NCBI GenBank assembly: GCA_900539375.1
Contig: UQBY01000003.1
Span: 1 to 64,000, forward strand
DNA length: 64,000 nt
Source: an uncultured Clostridium sp.
Lineage (GTDB): Bacteria; Bacillota; Clostridia; Clostridiales; Clostridiaceae
Direction of reading: 5' to 3'
Part shown: in pieces, positions 42,688 through 51,980 of the stretch
Layout: the number at the start of each line of letters is the position of its first letter
Position numbering within the stretch: the stretch's first letter is position 1
Notes under the pieces: model-generated
The model's database searches: none
What the model was told of the DNA's origin: nothing
The model's input: the letters and a program-made list of their open reading frames with translations, nothing else
Position numbers and translations under genes: made by a program

Positions 42688-44382
42688 CTAATATAAAATA
42701 ATTTTGTCTTTTAAAATATAAAATCCATTTAAATTGTTATTCTTAAAATCTATTATATCATATTCTTTCTTAAAGTTTTTCTTCTTAGACATGTTAATTG
42801 TATATTCTCTTTCTTTAATCTTTATAATAAAATCCTTATCATCTTTAAATATTTCTATTCCATTTTTTATTTTTATCTTTTTTCCTTCTCTATAGCCCTT
42901 TGAAGTTAATGAAACTTTTTTAAGAGTTTTTATATCTATATTTCTTTTATTAGTAACTACTGCTCTATCTCCCCTATAAGATACTAAAATAGCTCCTTCT
43001 TTATAATAATCTACCCTTACTATGGGGCTATAAATATGAATCATAAACACAAAATTTGCTATTATGGGAAGAAGTATAAACTTTTTATCCTTTTTAACTC
43101 CATAATATAAACCTATTAAAGCACATACATATATAAGTGCAAAGCCTTTATTTATTATAATTTCTTGTGGGAAAATGTATAAATAATACATAATAGAATC
43201 TAAAAAATTTATAACTTTATATATTATAAAACTTATAAAATCAAATAAAATAGAAAAAGGGAGAACTATTAAAAGCAAATTGCCAAGTTTTATTAAAATA
43301 TCAAAAATAGGTACAAGTATTGTATTTCCTATAATAAAAGCAATAGAAAATTCTTCAAAAGCAATAATCATTATGGGAATAGTAAACACTTGAGCAGATA
43401 AAGATATTGAAAAAGTTTCTCTTAAATACTTAGGAAATTTATAAAGTTTATTATTTAATTTTTGTGAAAACATAATTATTCCTAAGGTAGCTAAAAAAGA
43501 AAGTTGAAATCCTAACTTAAAAGGAGCATAAGGGGCTAGTAAGGTAATTATTAATGCACTAAAAGCTAATGCCCCTAAAGAATTATAATTTTTCCTAAGC
43601 CCAAAAGAAAAACTTAAAAACATTATCATTATTAATGCTCTTAAAGAAGAAAATTCTGCTCCTGTAAGTAAAACATAAATAACAGTTCCTAATAATGCTA
43701 TTTTATTATTTAAAAACTTTTTTAAAATTCCATATACTAATGCTACATGAAGGCCTGAAACACTAACTGCATGAATAACTCCCATTCCCCTCATATCTTC
43801 TGAGTCCTCATTGTCTAAATAATCAGAACAGCCAAAAGCTAATGATAAAATAAGTCCCGCTTTTCTTTTTCCTATATTTTCTTCTAATTTAAAATAAATT
43901 TTCTTTCTTAATTCATATAATTTATATCTAAAATCTTCTTTAATTTTTTTAGAAGAATTTACTTTTATATTTCCTATAATGCCCTTTTCTCTATCTACTT
44001 CTTTAGTAAAAATTCCTTTTATAATAAATTTTTCTCCAAGTTCACCTTGAAAATCTTGTATATAAAGTCTTTTTCCTTTAAATGAAATTATTTTATAGTA
44101 AGATTTATTTTCTATAACTCTTATTTCTCCAATAAAATTTTTATTAATGTTTACATTATAGTAATTTATATTTATTCCTATACCTATAAGAAAAATAATG
44201 ACTATAAATATAGTAAAACATTTGTTAGTTGAAAATAATATAAAAATAAAAAAACAGCCAGCAACAATAGCTGCTGGCAAAAAATATTTAAAATAAAGAC
44301 CATAAACAATAGAACTTATAATTATTGTTAATGATATGTAAATAATTGGTGTTTTAACTTCTCCAATTTTTTCTATATCCAA
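42688..44382 (-). CDS. comEC: ComEC/Rec2-type DNA-uptake channel protein, short form
   Basis: ComEC forms the channel that passes single-stranded DNA across the membrane in natural transformation. The 564-residue protein has an N-terminal DUF4131-like region, then the competence domain with VHAVSVSGLHVALVYG and about ten hydrophobic helices, including ALIMIMFLSFSFGLRKNY. The C-terminal 120 residues are soluble, but the metallo-beta-lactamase domain (HxHxDH) of full-length ComEC is absent. The stop is clean and is followed at once by holA, so it is not an assembly break. Start is TTG after GAGGTGA. Confidence 0.88.
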   Translation of the reverse strand: MDIEKIGEVKTPIIYISLTIIISSIVYGLYFKYFLPAAIVAGCFFIFILFSTNKCFTIFIVIIFLIGIGININYYNVNINKNFIGEIRVIENKSYYKIISFKGKRLYIQDFQGELGEKFIIKGIFTKEVDREKGIIGNIKVNSSKKIKEDFRYKLYELRKKIYFKLEENIGKRKAGLILSLAFGCSDYLDNEDSEDMRGMGVIHAVSVSGLHVALVYGILKKFLNNKIALLGTVIYVLLTGAEFSSLRALIMIMFLSFSFGLRKNYNSLGALAFSALIITLLAPYAPFKLGFQLSFLATLGIIMFSQKLNNKLYKFPKYLRETFSISLSAQVFTIPIMIIAFEEFSIAFIIGNTILVPIFDILIKLGNLLLIVLPFSILFDFISFIIYKVINFLDSIMYYLYIFPQEIIINKGFALIYVCALIGLYYGVKKDKKFILLPIIANFVFMIHIYSPIVRVDYYKEGAILVSYRGDRAVVTNKRNIDIKTLKKVSLTSKGYREGKKIKIKNGIEIFKDDKDFIIKIKEREYTINMSKKKNFKKEYDIIDFKNNNLNGFYILKDKIILY

Positions 44383-44440
44383 GACAGCATCACCTCATTA
44401 TTTAATGCTATCCCTTTTGTTGAATTTTAATCTATTTTAA

Positions 44441-44797
44441 TTAATTTTTTGTTTTTGGATTAAATATTAATGCCATTAAATATCCAAAAAATATTGATGC
44501 TGTTATTCCTGAGGCAGCGCCTTTAATTCCTCCTGAGAAAGCTCCAATAAAGCCTGATTCTTTTACTTCTTTTATTGCAGCCTTTGCAAGGCTATTTCCA
44601 AAGCTAGGAAGAGGAATAGTTGCACCTGCTCCTCCAAAGTCTACAAGTTTATCATATATTCCAAAGGCTCCTAAAATAGCTCCTAAGGTAACAAATATAA
44701 CTAATATCCTTGCAGGAGTAAGCTTTGTTGTATCCATTAAAATTTGACCTACAACACAAATTAATCCACCAACTATAAATGCTCTTACAAATTCCAT
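44441..44797 (-). CDS. spoVAE: Stage V sporulation protein AE
   Basis: This is a membrane component of the SpoVA channel that loads calcium dipicolinate into the forespore and releases it at germination. The 118-residue protein has several hydrophobic helices (FVRAFIVGGLICVVGQILMD, LVIFVTLGAILGAFGIYD) and the family stretch GGAGATIPLPSFGNSLAKAA. GTG 44806 is within the ribosome site; ATG 44797 is chosen. It follows spoVAD by 14 bases (5 to the upstream GTG). Confidence 0.93.
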   Translation of the reverse strand: MEFVRAFIVGGLICVVGQILMDTTKLTPARILVIFVTLGAILGAFGIYDKLVDFGGAGATIPLPSFGNSLAKAAIKEVKESGFIGAFSGGIKGAASGITASIFFGYLMALIFNPKTKN

Positions 44798-44811
44798 TTT
44801 TATCACTTCCT

Positions 44812-45834
44812 TTAATCCATTTCTATTGAAACTGCATGGGCTATTCCAGGTATACTTTCTCCTTGAAGAGAAGAGGTTGAACTCATTAAAGCACCTGTTG
44901 ATACTAAAAGAACACTTTTTATTTCTTTTCTCATTAATTTTTTATATAAATATCCTGTTGCTACTACTGCAGAACAACCACATCCACTTCCACCAGAGCA
45001 GGTGTTTTGCTCTTCATTATAAAAAATACTTTCTCCACAATCCATATGATTTTCTCTTATATCATATCCATATTCAAGTAATAATTTATCTGTCATTGCT
45101 TTTCCTACAGAGCCTAAATCTCCTGTAGCTATAATGTCATAGTCTTTAGGAGTCCTTCCTGTATCTTTAAAATGTTTATAAATTGTATCTACAGCAGCTG
45201 GTGTCATAGCTGCTCCCATGTTATTTGGGTCCATAATGCCATAATCCTTTACAAGGCCTGTTGTTACATAAGTAACTTTTGGATACTCACCATGTTTTCC
45301 AAGAACCATAGCTCCAGAACCTGTTACTGTCCATTGAGCAGTAGGAGCTCTTTGAGAACCATATTCTAATGGAAATCTAAATTGCCTTTCAGAGGAACTA
45401 AAATGAGATGATGTAGCTGCCACTACATACTCAGCAAAACCTCCATCCATCATAAGAGAAGCTAAGCTTAAAGATTCTGACATAGTTGAACAGGCTCCGT
45501 ATAGTCCAAAAAAAGGAATAGAAAATTCCCTTGCTGCAAAGCTAGATGATATTATTTGATTTAATAAATCTCCTGAAAAAAGATAGTTTATATCACATTC
45601 ATTTACTTTAGCTCTTTTAATAGCTTCTTTTATTGCAGTAAACATCATATCACTTTCTGCTTTTTCAAAACTATCCTTTCCACAAGTATCATCATTTAAA
45701 ATTTCATCAAAATATTCTCTTAAAGGACCTTGCCCTTCTTTAGGACCTACTATTGAAAAGGTTGAAATAATTTTAGGAGGATTACTTAATTTAATAGTTT
45801 GAGTTCCTATCCTTTTTGTTCCTTTGTTTTCCAT
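44812..45834 (-). CDS. spoVAD: Stage V sporulation protein AD
   Basis: SpoVAD is a thiolase-fold, soluble SpoVA component that binds dipicolinic acid. The 340-residue protein has the thiolase-like FGLYGACSTMSESL and a Cys/Gly loop GGSGCGCSAVVATGYL with NTCSG just before. It lies between spoVAC and spoVAE, in the order needed for co-expression in the forespore under a sporulation sigma factor. Confidence 0.96.
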   Translation of the reverse strand: MENKGTKRIGTQTIKLSNPPKIISTFSIVGPKEGQGPLREYFDEILNDDTCGKDSFEKAESDMMFTAIKEAIKRAKVNECDINYLFSGDLLNQIISSSFAAREFSIPFFGLYGACSTMSESLSLASLMMDGGFAEYVVAATSSHFSSSERQFRFPLEYGSQRAPTAQWTVTGSGAMVLGKHGEYPKVTYVTTGLVKDYGIMDPNNMGAAMTPAAVDTIYKHFKDTGRTPKDYDIIATGDLGSVGKAMTDKLLLEYGYDIRENHMDCGESIFYNEEQNTCSGGSGCGCSAVVATGYLYKKLMRKEIKSVLLVSTGALMSSTSSLQGESIPGIAHAVSIEMD

Positions 45835-45845
45835 TTTAATACCTC

Positions 45846-46298
45846 CTAAAATATATTAATAAAATAATAAATCAATCCAATAATTACAGATGAACCTATT
45901 CCATATACAAGAACTGGTCCTGCAATAGTAAACATTTTTGCTGCTACTCCAAATACAAATCCTTCTTTTTTAAATTCTATTGCTGGCGCAACAACTGCAT
46001 TAGCAAATCCTGTTATAGGAACTACAGTACCTGCTCCTGCAAAACTAGCTATTTTATCATAAATTCCTACTCCAGTTAACAAAGCACCTATAAATACCAT
46101 TATTATTGATGTTAAAGCAGAAGTTTCTTCTATGCTATATTGAAATCTTTCTAATATTTTCATTATTACTTCACCTATAGTACAAATAGCACCACCAACT
46201 AAAAATGCCTTAACACAATTACTTAAAATTTTAGGCTTTGGTTTTGTTTCATCTGTTATTACCTTAAATTTTTGTTTTATGTTATTTTCCTTGGTCAT
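45846..46298 (-). CDS. spoVAC: Stage V sporulation protein AC
   Basis: This is a membrane subunit of the SpoVA dipicolinate channel; in Bacillus it behaves as a mechanosensitive channel. The 150-residue protein has helices at about 28-48, 62-82 and 120-150, and the family motif AGAGTVVPITGFANAVVAPA. It is first of spoVAC-D-E, with AAAGGAG before the ATG. The upstream 140 bases contain no sporulation promoter that I could assign with confidence. Confidence 0.95.
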   Translation of the reverse strand: MTKENNIKQKFKVITDETKPKPKILSNCVKAFLVGGAICTIGEVIMKILERFQYSIEETSALTSIIMVFIGALLTGVGIYDKIASFAGAGTVVPITGFANAVVAPAIEFKKEGFVFGVAAKMFTIAGPVLVYGIGSSVIIGLIYYFINIF

Positions 46299-46439
46299 AA
46301 AATTCCACTCCTTTTTTATTCCTATACCTTAGTATTCCTAATAATATAAATAAAAAACCTTATTTTAAAAATTTTTTATAAAAAATTTTTATGTTTTTAA
46401 AGGAAATTTTCAGTATGTTTTAATAAGTTTTTCCATGAT

Positions 46440-46468
46440 TTGTATTTTTTCTTTTTTTATGTTATAAT
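46440..46468 (+). promoter_or_regulatory. Promoter of the 3D-domain gene
   Basis: TTGTAT (46440-46445), 17 bases, TATAAT (46463-46468), followed by a 34-base leader and AGGTGG. Confidence 0.7.
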
Positions 46469-46502
46469 GTTTTATGAAATAGAATTTAAAAGGTGGTTAA
46501 CA

Positions 46503-47675
46503 ATGAGGAAAAAATTATCGCTTTTATTAGCATCTGTACTTATTATGTCAAATGTACATTGTGTTCATGCCGCTAATGGTGATTTACAACAAAATAAGAT
46601 TCAGTTTAATGATATGTCTGCAGAACTTACATCTATAAATGATGAAATTTCTAAACTTAATGGAGAAATATATAGCCTTGAAAAAAAGGTATCTGAATAT
46701 GAAGGCGAGATAAATAATTTTGAGGAAGAAATCTCTGTAAAAGAATCTACTATTTCAGAATTAAAAAAAGAAATAAAAAATGATGAAGAAATGCTTTCAA
46801 GTAGAATTAGAGAGTTATATAAAAATGGGACAACCTCCTCATTCAATACATTAACTTTTATATTAAATTCTGAAAGTTTAGGAGAGCTTATAGATAGAAT
46901 TAGTTATGCAAATAAAATAGTAGATGCTGATAATAAGTTAATTGAAGAACATAATAATAATCTAGATGAATTAAATAAAACGATTTCTGACTTAGAAAAT
47001 CAAAAAAATACAGTAGACTCTTTAAATGACCAAGTTAAAAGTGATCTTAATACAATTCAAGAAAAAAAATCTTTACTTGAAGATAAAAAAGTACAAGTTT
47101 CTAAGGAAATTGAAAAACTAAAAGAAAAAATAGAAGAAAATGAAGAAAACTTAGTAAAACATCAAATAGAAGTTATTAATTCAGCTTCTCCTAACAGAGC
47201 ACAACTTACTGAGGCTATTTCTGTTTTAAGTAGTTTACTTCCAGAAATCTCAACAAAATCAGTAATAGATAAAACTAATAATGCTATTTCTGCTGCTAAT
47301 GCTAAATTAGCAACTTTAAAAGAAGATGATACAAGTGCTGAATTTTCTTTTGATTTAAAAAATGTAGATACTTCTAAATTTAAAAAAGCCTATGCTTTTG
47401 TAGCTACAGCTTATTGTAATGATGCTTATACATCTACTGGTTTAAGAACCCATAGAGACCCTAATGGTATAAGTACAGTTGCTATAGACCCAACTGTTAT
47501 AGCTTATGGAAGTAAATTATATATTCCTGGATATGGATATGCAATTGCTGCTGACTGTGGAGGGGCTATAAAGGGTAATAGAATTGATTTATTTATGTTA
47601 AGTGAAGCTGAATGTTTTACCTTTGGAAGAAGAAGTGTTACTGTTTACTTAGTTGCAGGCCCTGGTGAATGGTAA
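46503..47675 (+). CDS. Secreted coiled-coil protein with C-terminal 3D domain
   Basis: This is a likely cell-wall hydrolase-type protein. After a signal peptide (MRKKLSLLLASVLIMSNVHC, cut near VHAA) comes a long coiled coil (about 30-225) like the PcsB/CwlO N-terminal region, then a linker. Residues about 300-390 form a 3D domain named for its three Asp. Visible are FVATAYC, TSTGLRT, VAIDPTVIAYGSKLYI, AADCGGAIKGNRIDLF and the end RRSVTVYLV. Related proteins are lytic transglycosylases of the RpfB/MltA type. The open frame extends to 46440, but ATG 46503 follows AGGTGG and starts the signal peptide. Confidence 0.88.
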   Translation: MRKKLSLLLASVLIMSNVHCVHAANGDLQQNKIQFNDMSAELTSINDEISKLNGEIYSLEKKVSEYEGEINNFEEEISVKESTISELKKEIKNDEEMLSSRIRELYKNGTTSSFNTLTFILNSESLGELIDRISYANKIVDADNKLIEEHNNNLDELNKTISDLENQKNTVDSLNDQVKSDLNTIQEKKSLLEDKKVQVSKEIEKLKEKIEENEENLVKHQIEVINSASPNRAQLTEAISVLSSLLPEISTKSVIDKTNNAISAANAKLATLKEDDTSAEFSFDLKNVDTSKFKKAYAFVATAYCNDAYTSTGLRTHRDPNGISTVAIDPTVIAYGSKLYIPGYGYAIAADCGGAIKGNRIDLFMLSEAECFTFGRRSVTVYLVAGPGEW

Positions 47676-47725
47676 TTTGTATTAAAAAAATTAAGCTTAT
47701 TTCAAAAATAATATTTGTTAAACAT

Positions 47726-47780
47726 AAAAAAGTTGTATCACTAAGAAAATATTAATGCTTTTTAGTGATACAACTTTTTT
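47726..47780. terminator. Strong bidirectional terminator
   Basis: Nineteen-base perfect arms (AAAAAAGTTGTATCACTAA and its inverse) flank 17 bases between the convergent 3D-domain gene and sigF. The T-run serves both strands. Confidence 0.9.
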
Positions 47781-48538
47781 TAGTCTTCATTTAGCTTTTC
47801 TCTCATTGCAAGGAGAACTTTTTTTTCTATTCTAGATACTTGTACTTGGCTTATACCTAGCATTTTTGCTACTTGATTTTGGGTTTTGTCTTTAAAATAT
47901 CTTAACATAATCACTTGTCTTGATTTATTATCTAATTCTTTTATTGCTTCTTTTAGTGCTATTTTGTTTACTAAATCTATGTTTTCTTCTGCTTCTTCAC
48001 TTAATTTATCTATTAATAAAACTGGTGCACCATCTTCTTGATGAATTGTATCATAAAGATAGTGCATACTTGCTGATGATTCCATGGCAAATATTAATTC
48101 TTCTTGGTCTATTCCTGTATATTTAGATAATTCTTCTATTGTTGGTTCTCTATTTAACTTTTTAACTAAATCTTGTTTATCAAAGTGAATTTTTTTTGCA
48201 AGAATTTTTACTGTCCTACTAACTTTTATCATTCCATCATCTCTTAAAAATCTCTTTATTTCACCTATTATCATAGGAACTGCATAGGTTGAAAATTTTA
48301 CATCAAAAGCTTTATTAAAATTTTTTATTGCTTTAACAAGTCCAATACTTCCAACCTGAAAAATATCTTCATACTCATATCCTCTATTAAGAAACTTTTT
48401 GCTTATAGAAGATACTAAAGGAAGATTCATTTCTATTAGTTTATTCATAGCCTCACTATCTCCATTTTGAGCTAATGGTATTAGCTTTGAATTATCCTCA
48501 TAGTTAAATCCTTCTTTCTTTAATTTTGCATTTGCCAT
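47780..48538 (-). CDS. sigF: RNA polymerase sporulation sigma factor F
   Basis: SigF is the first forespore-specific sigma factor and is held inactive by SpoIIAB. The 252-residue protein has the sigma-70 region 2 core (YEDIFQVGSIGLVKAIKNFN and FSTYAVPMIIGEIKRFLRDD), region 3 and region 4 with the helix-turn-helix KTQNQVAKMLGISQVQVSRIEKK. It is last of spoIIAA-spoIIAB-sigF. Confidence 0.97.
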   Translation of the reverse strand: MANAKLKKEGFNYEDNSKLIPLAQNGDSEAMNKLIEMNLPLVSSISKKFLNRGYEYEDIFQVGSIGLVKAIKNFNKAFDVKFSTYAVPMIIGEIKRFLRDDGMIKVSRTVKILAKKIHFDKQDLVKKLNREPTIEELSKYTGIDQEELIFAMESSASMHYLYDTIHQEDGAPVLLIDKLSEEAEENIDLVNKIALKEAIKELDNKSRQVIMLRYFKDKTQNQVAKMLGISQVQVSRIEKKVLLAMREKLNED

Positions 48539-48555
48539 AGTCTTTTCACCTAACT

Positions 48556-48981
48556 TTATTCTGCAAATTTCTTTTTTAATGTGACTATAGTTCCCTTTCC
48601 TTCTTCACTTTCTACTACCATACTATCCATAAATGTTTCCATAACAGTAAAGCCCATACCAGAACGTTCTAAATCAGGTCTTGATGTATATAAAGGCTCT
48701 TTTGCTTCTTCTATATTCTTAATTCCTACTCCCTTATCAATTATTGACATTGTAACCTCTTTTCCTGAAGTTTCTGCTTCTATTGATACAATTTTATCCT
48801 CTTTTCCTTCATATCCATGAATAATAGCATTTGTTACTGCTTCTGAAACAGCTGTTTTTACATCAGTTATTTCTTCTATAGTAGGATCTAATTGAGAAAT
48901 AAATGCTGCAATAGCAACTCTTGCAAAGCCTTCATTTTGTGATTTGCTTTGAAATTCAATCCTTATTTTATTATCACTCAT
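48556..48981 (-). CDS. spoIIAB: Anti-sigma F factor and kinase SpoIIAB
   Basis: SpoIIAB binds SigF and phosphorylates SpoIIAA, using a GHKL ATPase fold. The 141-residue protein starts MSDNKIRIEFQSKSQNEGFAR and has the N-box (AVSEAVTNAIIHGY), the G1 box (IDKGVGI) and a second glycine motif (RSGMGFTVM). The upstream ATG at 48996 overlaps the spoIIAA stop and includes the ribosome site within its codons. ATG 48981 fits the SD spacing and the family length. Confidence 0.96.
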   Translation of the reverse strand: MSDNKIRIEFQSKSQNEGFARVAIAAFISQLDPTIEEITDVKTAVSEAVTNAIIHGYEGKEDKIVSIEAETSGKEVTMSIIDKGVGIKNIEEAKEPLYTSRPDLERSGMGFTVMETFMDSMVVESEEGKGTIVTLKKKFAE

Positions 48982-48995
48982 AATTTTTCCCTCCA

Positions 48996-49331
48996 TTAAA
49001 TTACCTTTAATGCTTCATCAATATTTTTATAATGCTTTATTATCTTATATAATCCAGAAAGTTCAAATACTCTGTTTATTCTTTCATCAATATCAACTAC
49101 ACAAAGATTTCCTCCCTTACTATTTATTTTTTTATATCTTCCAATTACTGCCCCTATACCAGAGCTATCCATAAAAGAAACAGCCTTAAAACTTAATATA
49201 ACTTTTTTTATTTCATCTCTATCTATTCTATCATCAATTTTTACTCTTAAAGCTTCTGCATTATGATGATCAAGTTCTCCAAATAAATAAACAATAAGAA
49301 CATCATTACATTTTTCAAACTTTAAATGCAT
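48996..49331 (-). CDS. spoIIAA: Anti-sigma F factor antagonist SpoIIAA
   Basis: SpoIIAA in its unphosphorylated form frees SigF from SpoIIAB. It is a 111-residue STAS protein with the phosphorylation site SFMDSSGIGAVIGRY (second Ser of DSSG). The open frame extends to 49394, but ATG 49331 (MHLKFEKCNDVLIVYLFGELDHHNAE) has AAGGAGG nine bases upstream and matches family starts. It is the first gene of the operon. No dacF precedes it, unlike in Bacillus. Confidence 0.96.
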   Translation of the reverse strand: MHLKFEKCNDVLIVYLFGELDHHNAEALRVKIDDRIDRDEIKKVILSFKAVSFMDSSGIGAVIGRYKKINSKGGNLCVVDIDERINRVFELSGLYKIIKHYKNIDEALKVI

Positions 49332-49458
49332 AAATAAATGCCTCCTTACAAAATATTCTTTACATATTTTAACATATATTCCTTTTAAAATCAAATATTT
49401 TTGTATTAAATTTCCATATTATTTGTTATTTAAACTTCTAAATTTTTATTTTATAAAA

Positions 49459-49523
49459 AAATTTTAATTATTATTTTGCTTTTTTCGCCTTCTAAGTTCT
49501 AAGTCAACGTAAAATATATAATT
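49459..49523. repeat. Interspersed palindromic repeat, copy 2 (diverged)
   Basis: It begins with TTTTAATTATTATTTTGC and continues TTTTTTCGCCTTCTAAG, closely matching copy 1 at 26515-26585, and ends with a decayed inverse arm (GTAAAATATATAATTT). It lies in the gap between the Lon-like gene and spoIIAA. Confidence 0.55.
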
Positions 49524-49534
49524 TCCCATAGAAT

Positions 49535-49577
49535 AAAAAATACTGTATATCACTAGGTGCAATACACAGTATTTTTT
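49535..49577 (-). terminator. Terminator of the Lon-like protease gene
   Basis: A perfect 12-base inverted repeat AAAAAATACTGT/ACAGTATTTTTT with a 19-base loop lies just after the stop at 49584. The paired T-run serves the minus strand. Confidence 0.8.
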
Positions 49578-49583
49578 AATATT

Positions 49584-51863
49584 TTAATTTTGTTTATATT
49601 TTAATATTTCCTTTTTTATTTCAGAATAAAAACAATTTATACTTTCCTCTTCCTCTAATATTAAAGTTTCAATTGCATCCTCTAAGGAATTCATTGTATA
49701 TATAGTAAGTTCTTTATTTTTAATAGCTTCCTCTACTTCATAATTTAAAATAAGCTCATTTAAATTAGATTCTGGAATTAAAACTCCAATGTTTTTTTCT
49801 TTTCTAAGCTTACATACATTAAAAAAGCCTTCTATTTTTTCATTTACTCCTCCTATAGGCTGAATTTCTCCAAATTGATTTATTGAACCTGTTACAGCAA
49901 TATTTTGCTTAATTCCTTTTTTACTTAAAGCAGATAAAATACAAAGAACTTCTGCAACTGAAGCACTATCTCCATCTATAATCCCATAGGTTTGTTCAAA
50001 ACTAAGATGAAAGTCTACTGGAAGTTTTTCATATGGATTAATTAAATTACTTATTAAACCCTTTATTATATTTATAGATTTTTTATGAATACTTCCTGAT
50101 AAATTACTTTCTTTTTGAATATCAATAATCTTTCCTTCTCCCTTACATACAACACAAGTTAATCTCATAGGTTTACCAAAAGAACACCATCCTGTATCTA
50201 AAACTGATAATGCATTTATAGCACCTATTTTCTTTCCATTTAAAGATAAAATCATTTTGTTATCTCTATATTCTTCTAAAATTTCCTTTTCAATATCATC
50301 TTTTAAATAAATAATATCTCTTATGTCCTCTACTTTTATTTCATCTTTACTTTTATTTTTAGCAAGAACTAATAGTTTATCTATATAATTACTATCAATA
50401 TTTATTTTTTCTCTACTTCTAGCAATTCTTGATAAATATTTAATTATTTCTTTTATTCCATCTTCTTTTATATTTTTAACTTTATTTATTGATGCTCTTT
50501 TGAAAATATATTTTTTTATTTCATCATAACTTATTTCATCTTTTTTAATATTACTTAGATATTCTATCCTTAATGGAAAAAGCTTTTTAAAATCTTCATC
50601 TTCTCTATATAAAATATCATAGCTTTGGTAATCTCCAATTAAAATTACTTTAACATTAACTTCTATGGCCTCAGGTTTTAATCCATTTACTGATAATACA
50701 TCTAAATAGCTTTTAGAAGATTCTAAGTTTACCTTTCCTGTTAATAAAATTTTTTTTAAATAATAATAACTATATATATTATTAGCAAGTTGATTAAGCC
50801 TTATTATAATGCAACCTTCATTTGCTAAGATTAAATTACCAGGAGTTATTAAAGAAATATTTGTAGCATAGTTTCCATTAATATTTTCATATTCTATAGA
50901 ACCTATTAAATTTGATATTGTAGGGTCTTCTTCATAAATAACTCTAGGATGTTTATAATTACTGTTATCAACAAGAATAGAAACTTCAAAACCACTTAAA
51001 AGTTCCTCTATTTTTTCTTCATCCTCTTCTATGTTAATGTTATAACATTCAATAAGACCTTTTTCTATTTCAATAAAAAGCATTTCTAAATATTCATATA
51101 CCCTATCCTCTGCAATAAACTTTAAAAGATATTCTTCTTTTTTAAGTTCCATATCCTGAGATAAAAACTTTGAATATATTATCTTTAGCTCCTTCATAGC
51201 ATCTAATTCCATAACTCTTAATTTTTCTAAAACTCTTTCTGCCTTTTCCTTAAGATAGGAAGCTTTAGCCATTATAGATTCTTTATTGTTTTCTGTTAAA
51301 TCCTCATATTCCTTTTCTGTCATAATCTCCCCTTCTTCCTTTAAAGGGAAAAAAGCAAATCCTCCATTAGTAGGTTTAATATGAAATCCTTCATCTTTAG
51401 ATAAAATAACAAGTTCTTCTATATAAGAAGTTCTTTTCTCATGTATTTTTTCAATTATTAAATCCTTTTCTAAATCTGATGAACCATTATAAAAGCTTCT
51501 GACAGAATTTAAATATGATTTTTTTATTTCTTCAATAGTTTCCTTTAAAACCTTTCCTTTTCCATTTTTAAGAGTTAAAACTTCTGGCTTTTTTTTATCT
51601 TTTAAAGTAACATAACATATATCCTTTGGAGCTTTTTTTAATTTATATATCTCTTTTATATAATCCATTACATTTTTTAATTTTTCTTTTGAAAAAGAGT
51701 CTATAAGATATAAATTATATCCCTCTTCCTCTATTGTTATTCCATCTTTTATTTTTTCATAAAATGTTTTTATTTCAGAAATATCTTTAAGTTTTAAGCT
51801 CTCATTTTTTTCATGAAAATCAACATTATATAACACTTCATTAGGAGTTAATTTTCTTTTCAT
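49584..51863 (-). CDS. Lon-like (LonC/AAA_32 type) protease
   Basis: The C-terminal domain (about 560-740) is a Lon S16 protease, with catalytic Ser in IIDGDSASVAEVLCILSAL and catalytic Lys in GGVNEKIEGFF. The N-terminal 550 residues contain the long helical insertion and a remnant ATPase-like core, as in the AAA_32 Lon family. I see no Walker A (GxxGxGK[ST]) motif and no clear Walker B, so ATP use is doubtful. A cysteine pair VVCKGEGKII is near 600. The ATG has only a weak ribosome site. The protein target is unknown. It lies between dinB and the spoIIA operon. Confidence 0.85.
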   Translation of the reverse strand: MKRKLTPNEVLYNVDFHEKNESLKLKDISEIKTFYEKIKDGITIEEEGYNLYLIDSFSKEKLKNVMDYIKEIYKLKKAPKDICYVTLKDKKKPEVLTLKNGKGKVLKETIEEIKKSYLNSVRSFYNGSSDLEKDLIIEKIHEKRTSYIEELVILSKDEGFHIKPTNGGFAFFPLKEEGEIMTEKEYEDLTENNKESIMAKASYLKEKAERVLEKLRVMELDAMKELKIIYSKFLSQDMELKKEEYLLKFIAEDRVYEYLEMLFIEIEKGLIECYNINIEEDEEKIEELLSGFEVSILVDNSNYKHPRVIYEEDPTISNLIGSIEYENINGNYATNISLITPGNLILANEGCIIIRLNQLANNIYSYYYLKKILLTGKVNLESSKSYLDVLSVNGLKPEAIEVNVKVILIGDYQSYDILYREDEDFKKLFPLRIEYLSNIKKDEISYDEIKKYIFKRASINKVKNIKEDGIKEIIKYLSRIARSREKINIDSNYIDKLLVLAKNKSKDEIKVEDIRDIIYLKDDIEKEILEEYRDNKMILSLNGKKIGAINALSVLDTGWCSFGKPMRLTCVVCKGEGKIIDIQKESNLSGSIHKKSINIIKGLISNLINPYEKLPVDFHLSFEQTYGIIDGDSASVAEVLCILSALSKKGIKQNIAVTGSINQFGEIQPIGGVNEKIEGFFNVCKLRKEKNIGVLIPESNLNELILNYEVEEAIKNKELTIYTMNSLEDAIETLILEEEESINCFYSEIKKEILKYKQN

Positions 51864-51980
51864 TATTTATTCACTACTTCTGAATAAATTTCAAAAGCAG
51901 CCCTCCTTTTAGTAATCTACTAATATTAATATTCTAAAATGTTGATTTTAGATAATAAATTTAAAATTTTTATCTAATTT

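Noticed and set aside
49353..49385. Sigma-H-like boxes (AAAGGAATA and AAAGAATAT) upstream of spoIIAA
   Set aside because: Motifs match, but the 15-base gap is longer than usual and the predicted start would fall in the ribosome site, leaving almost no leader. Not reported as a promoter.
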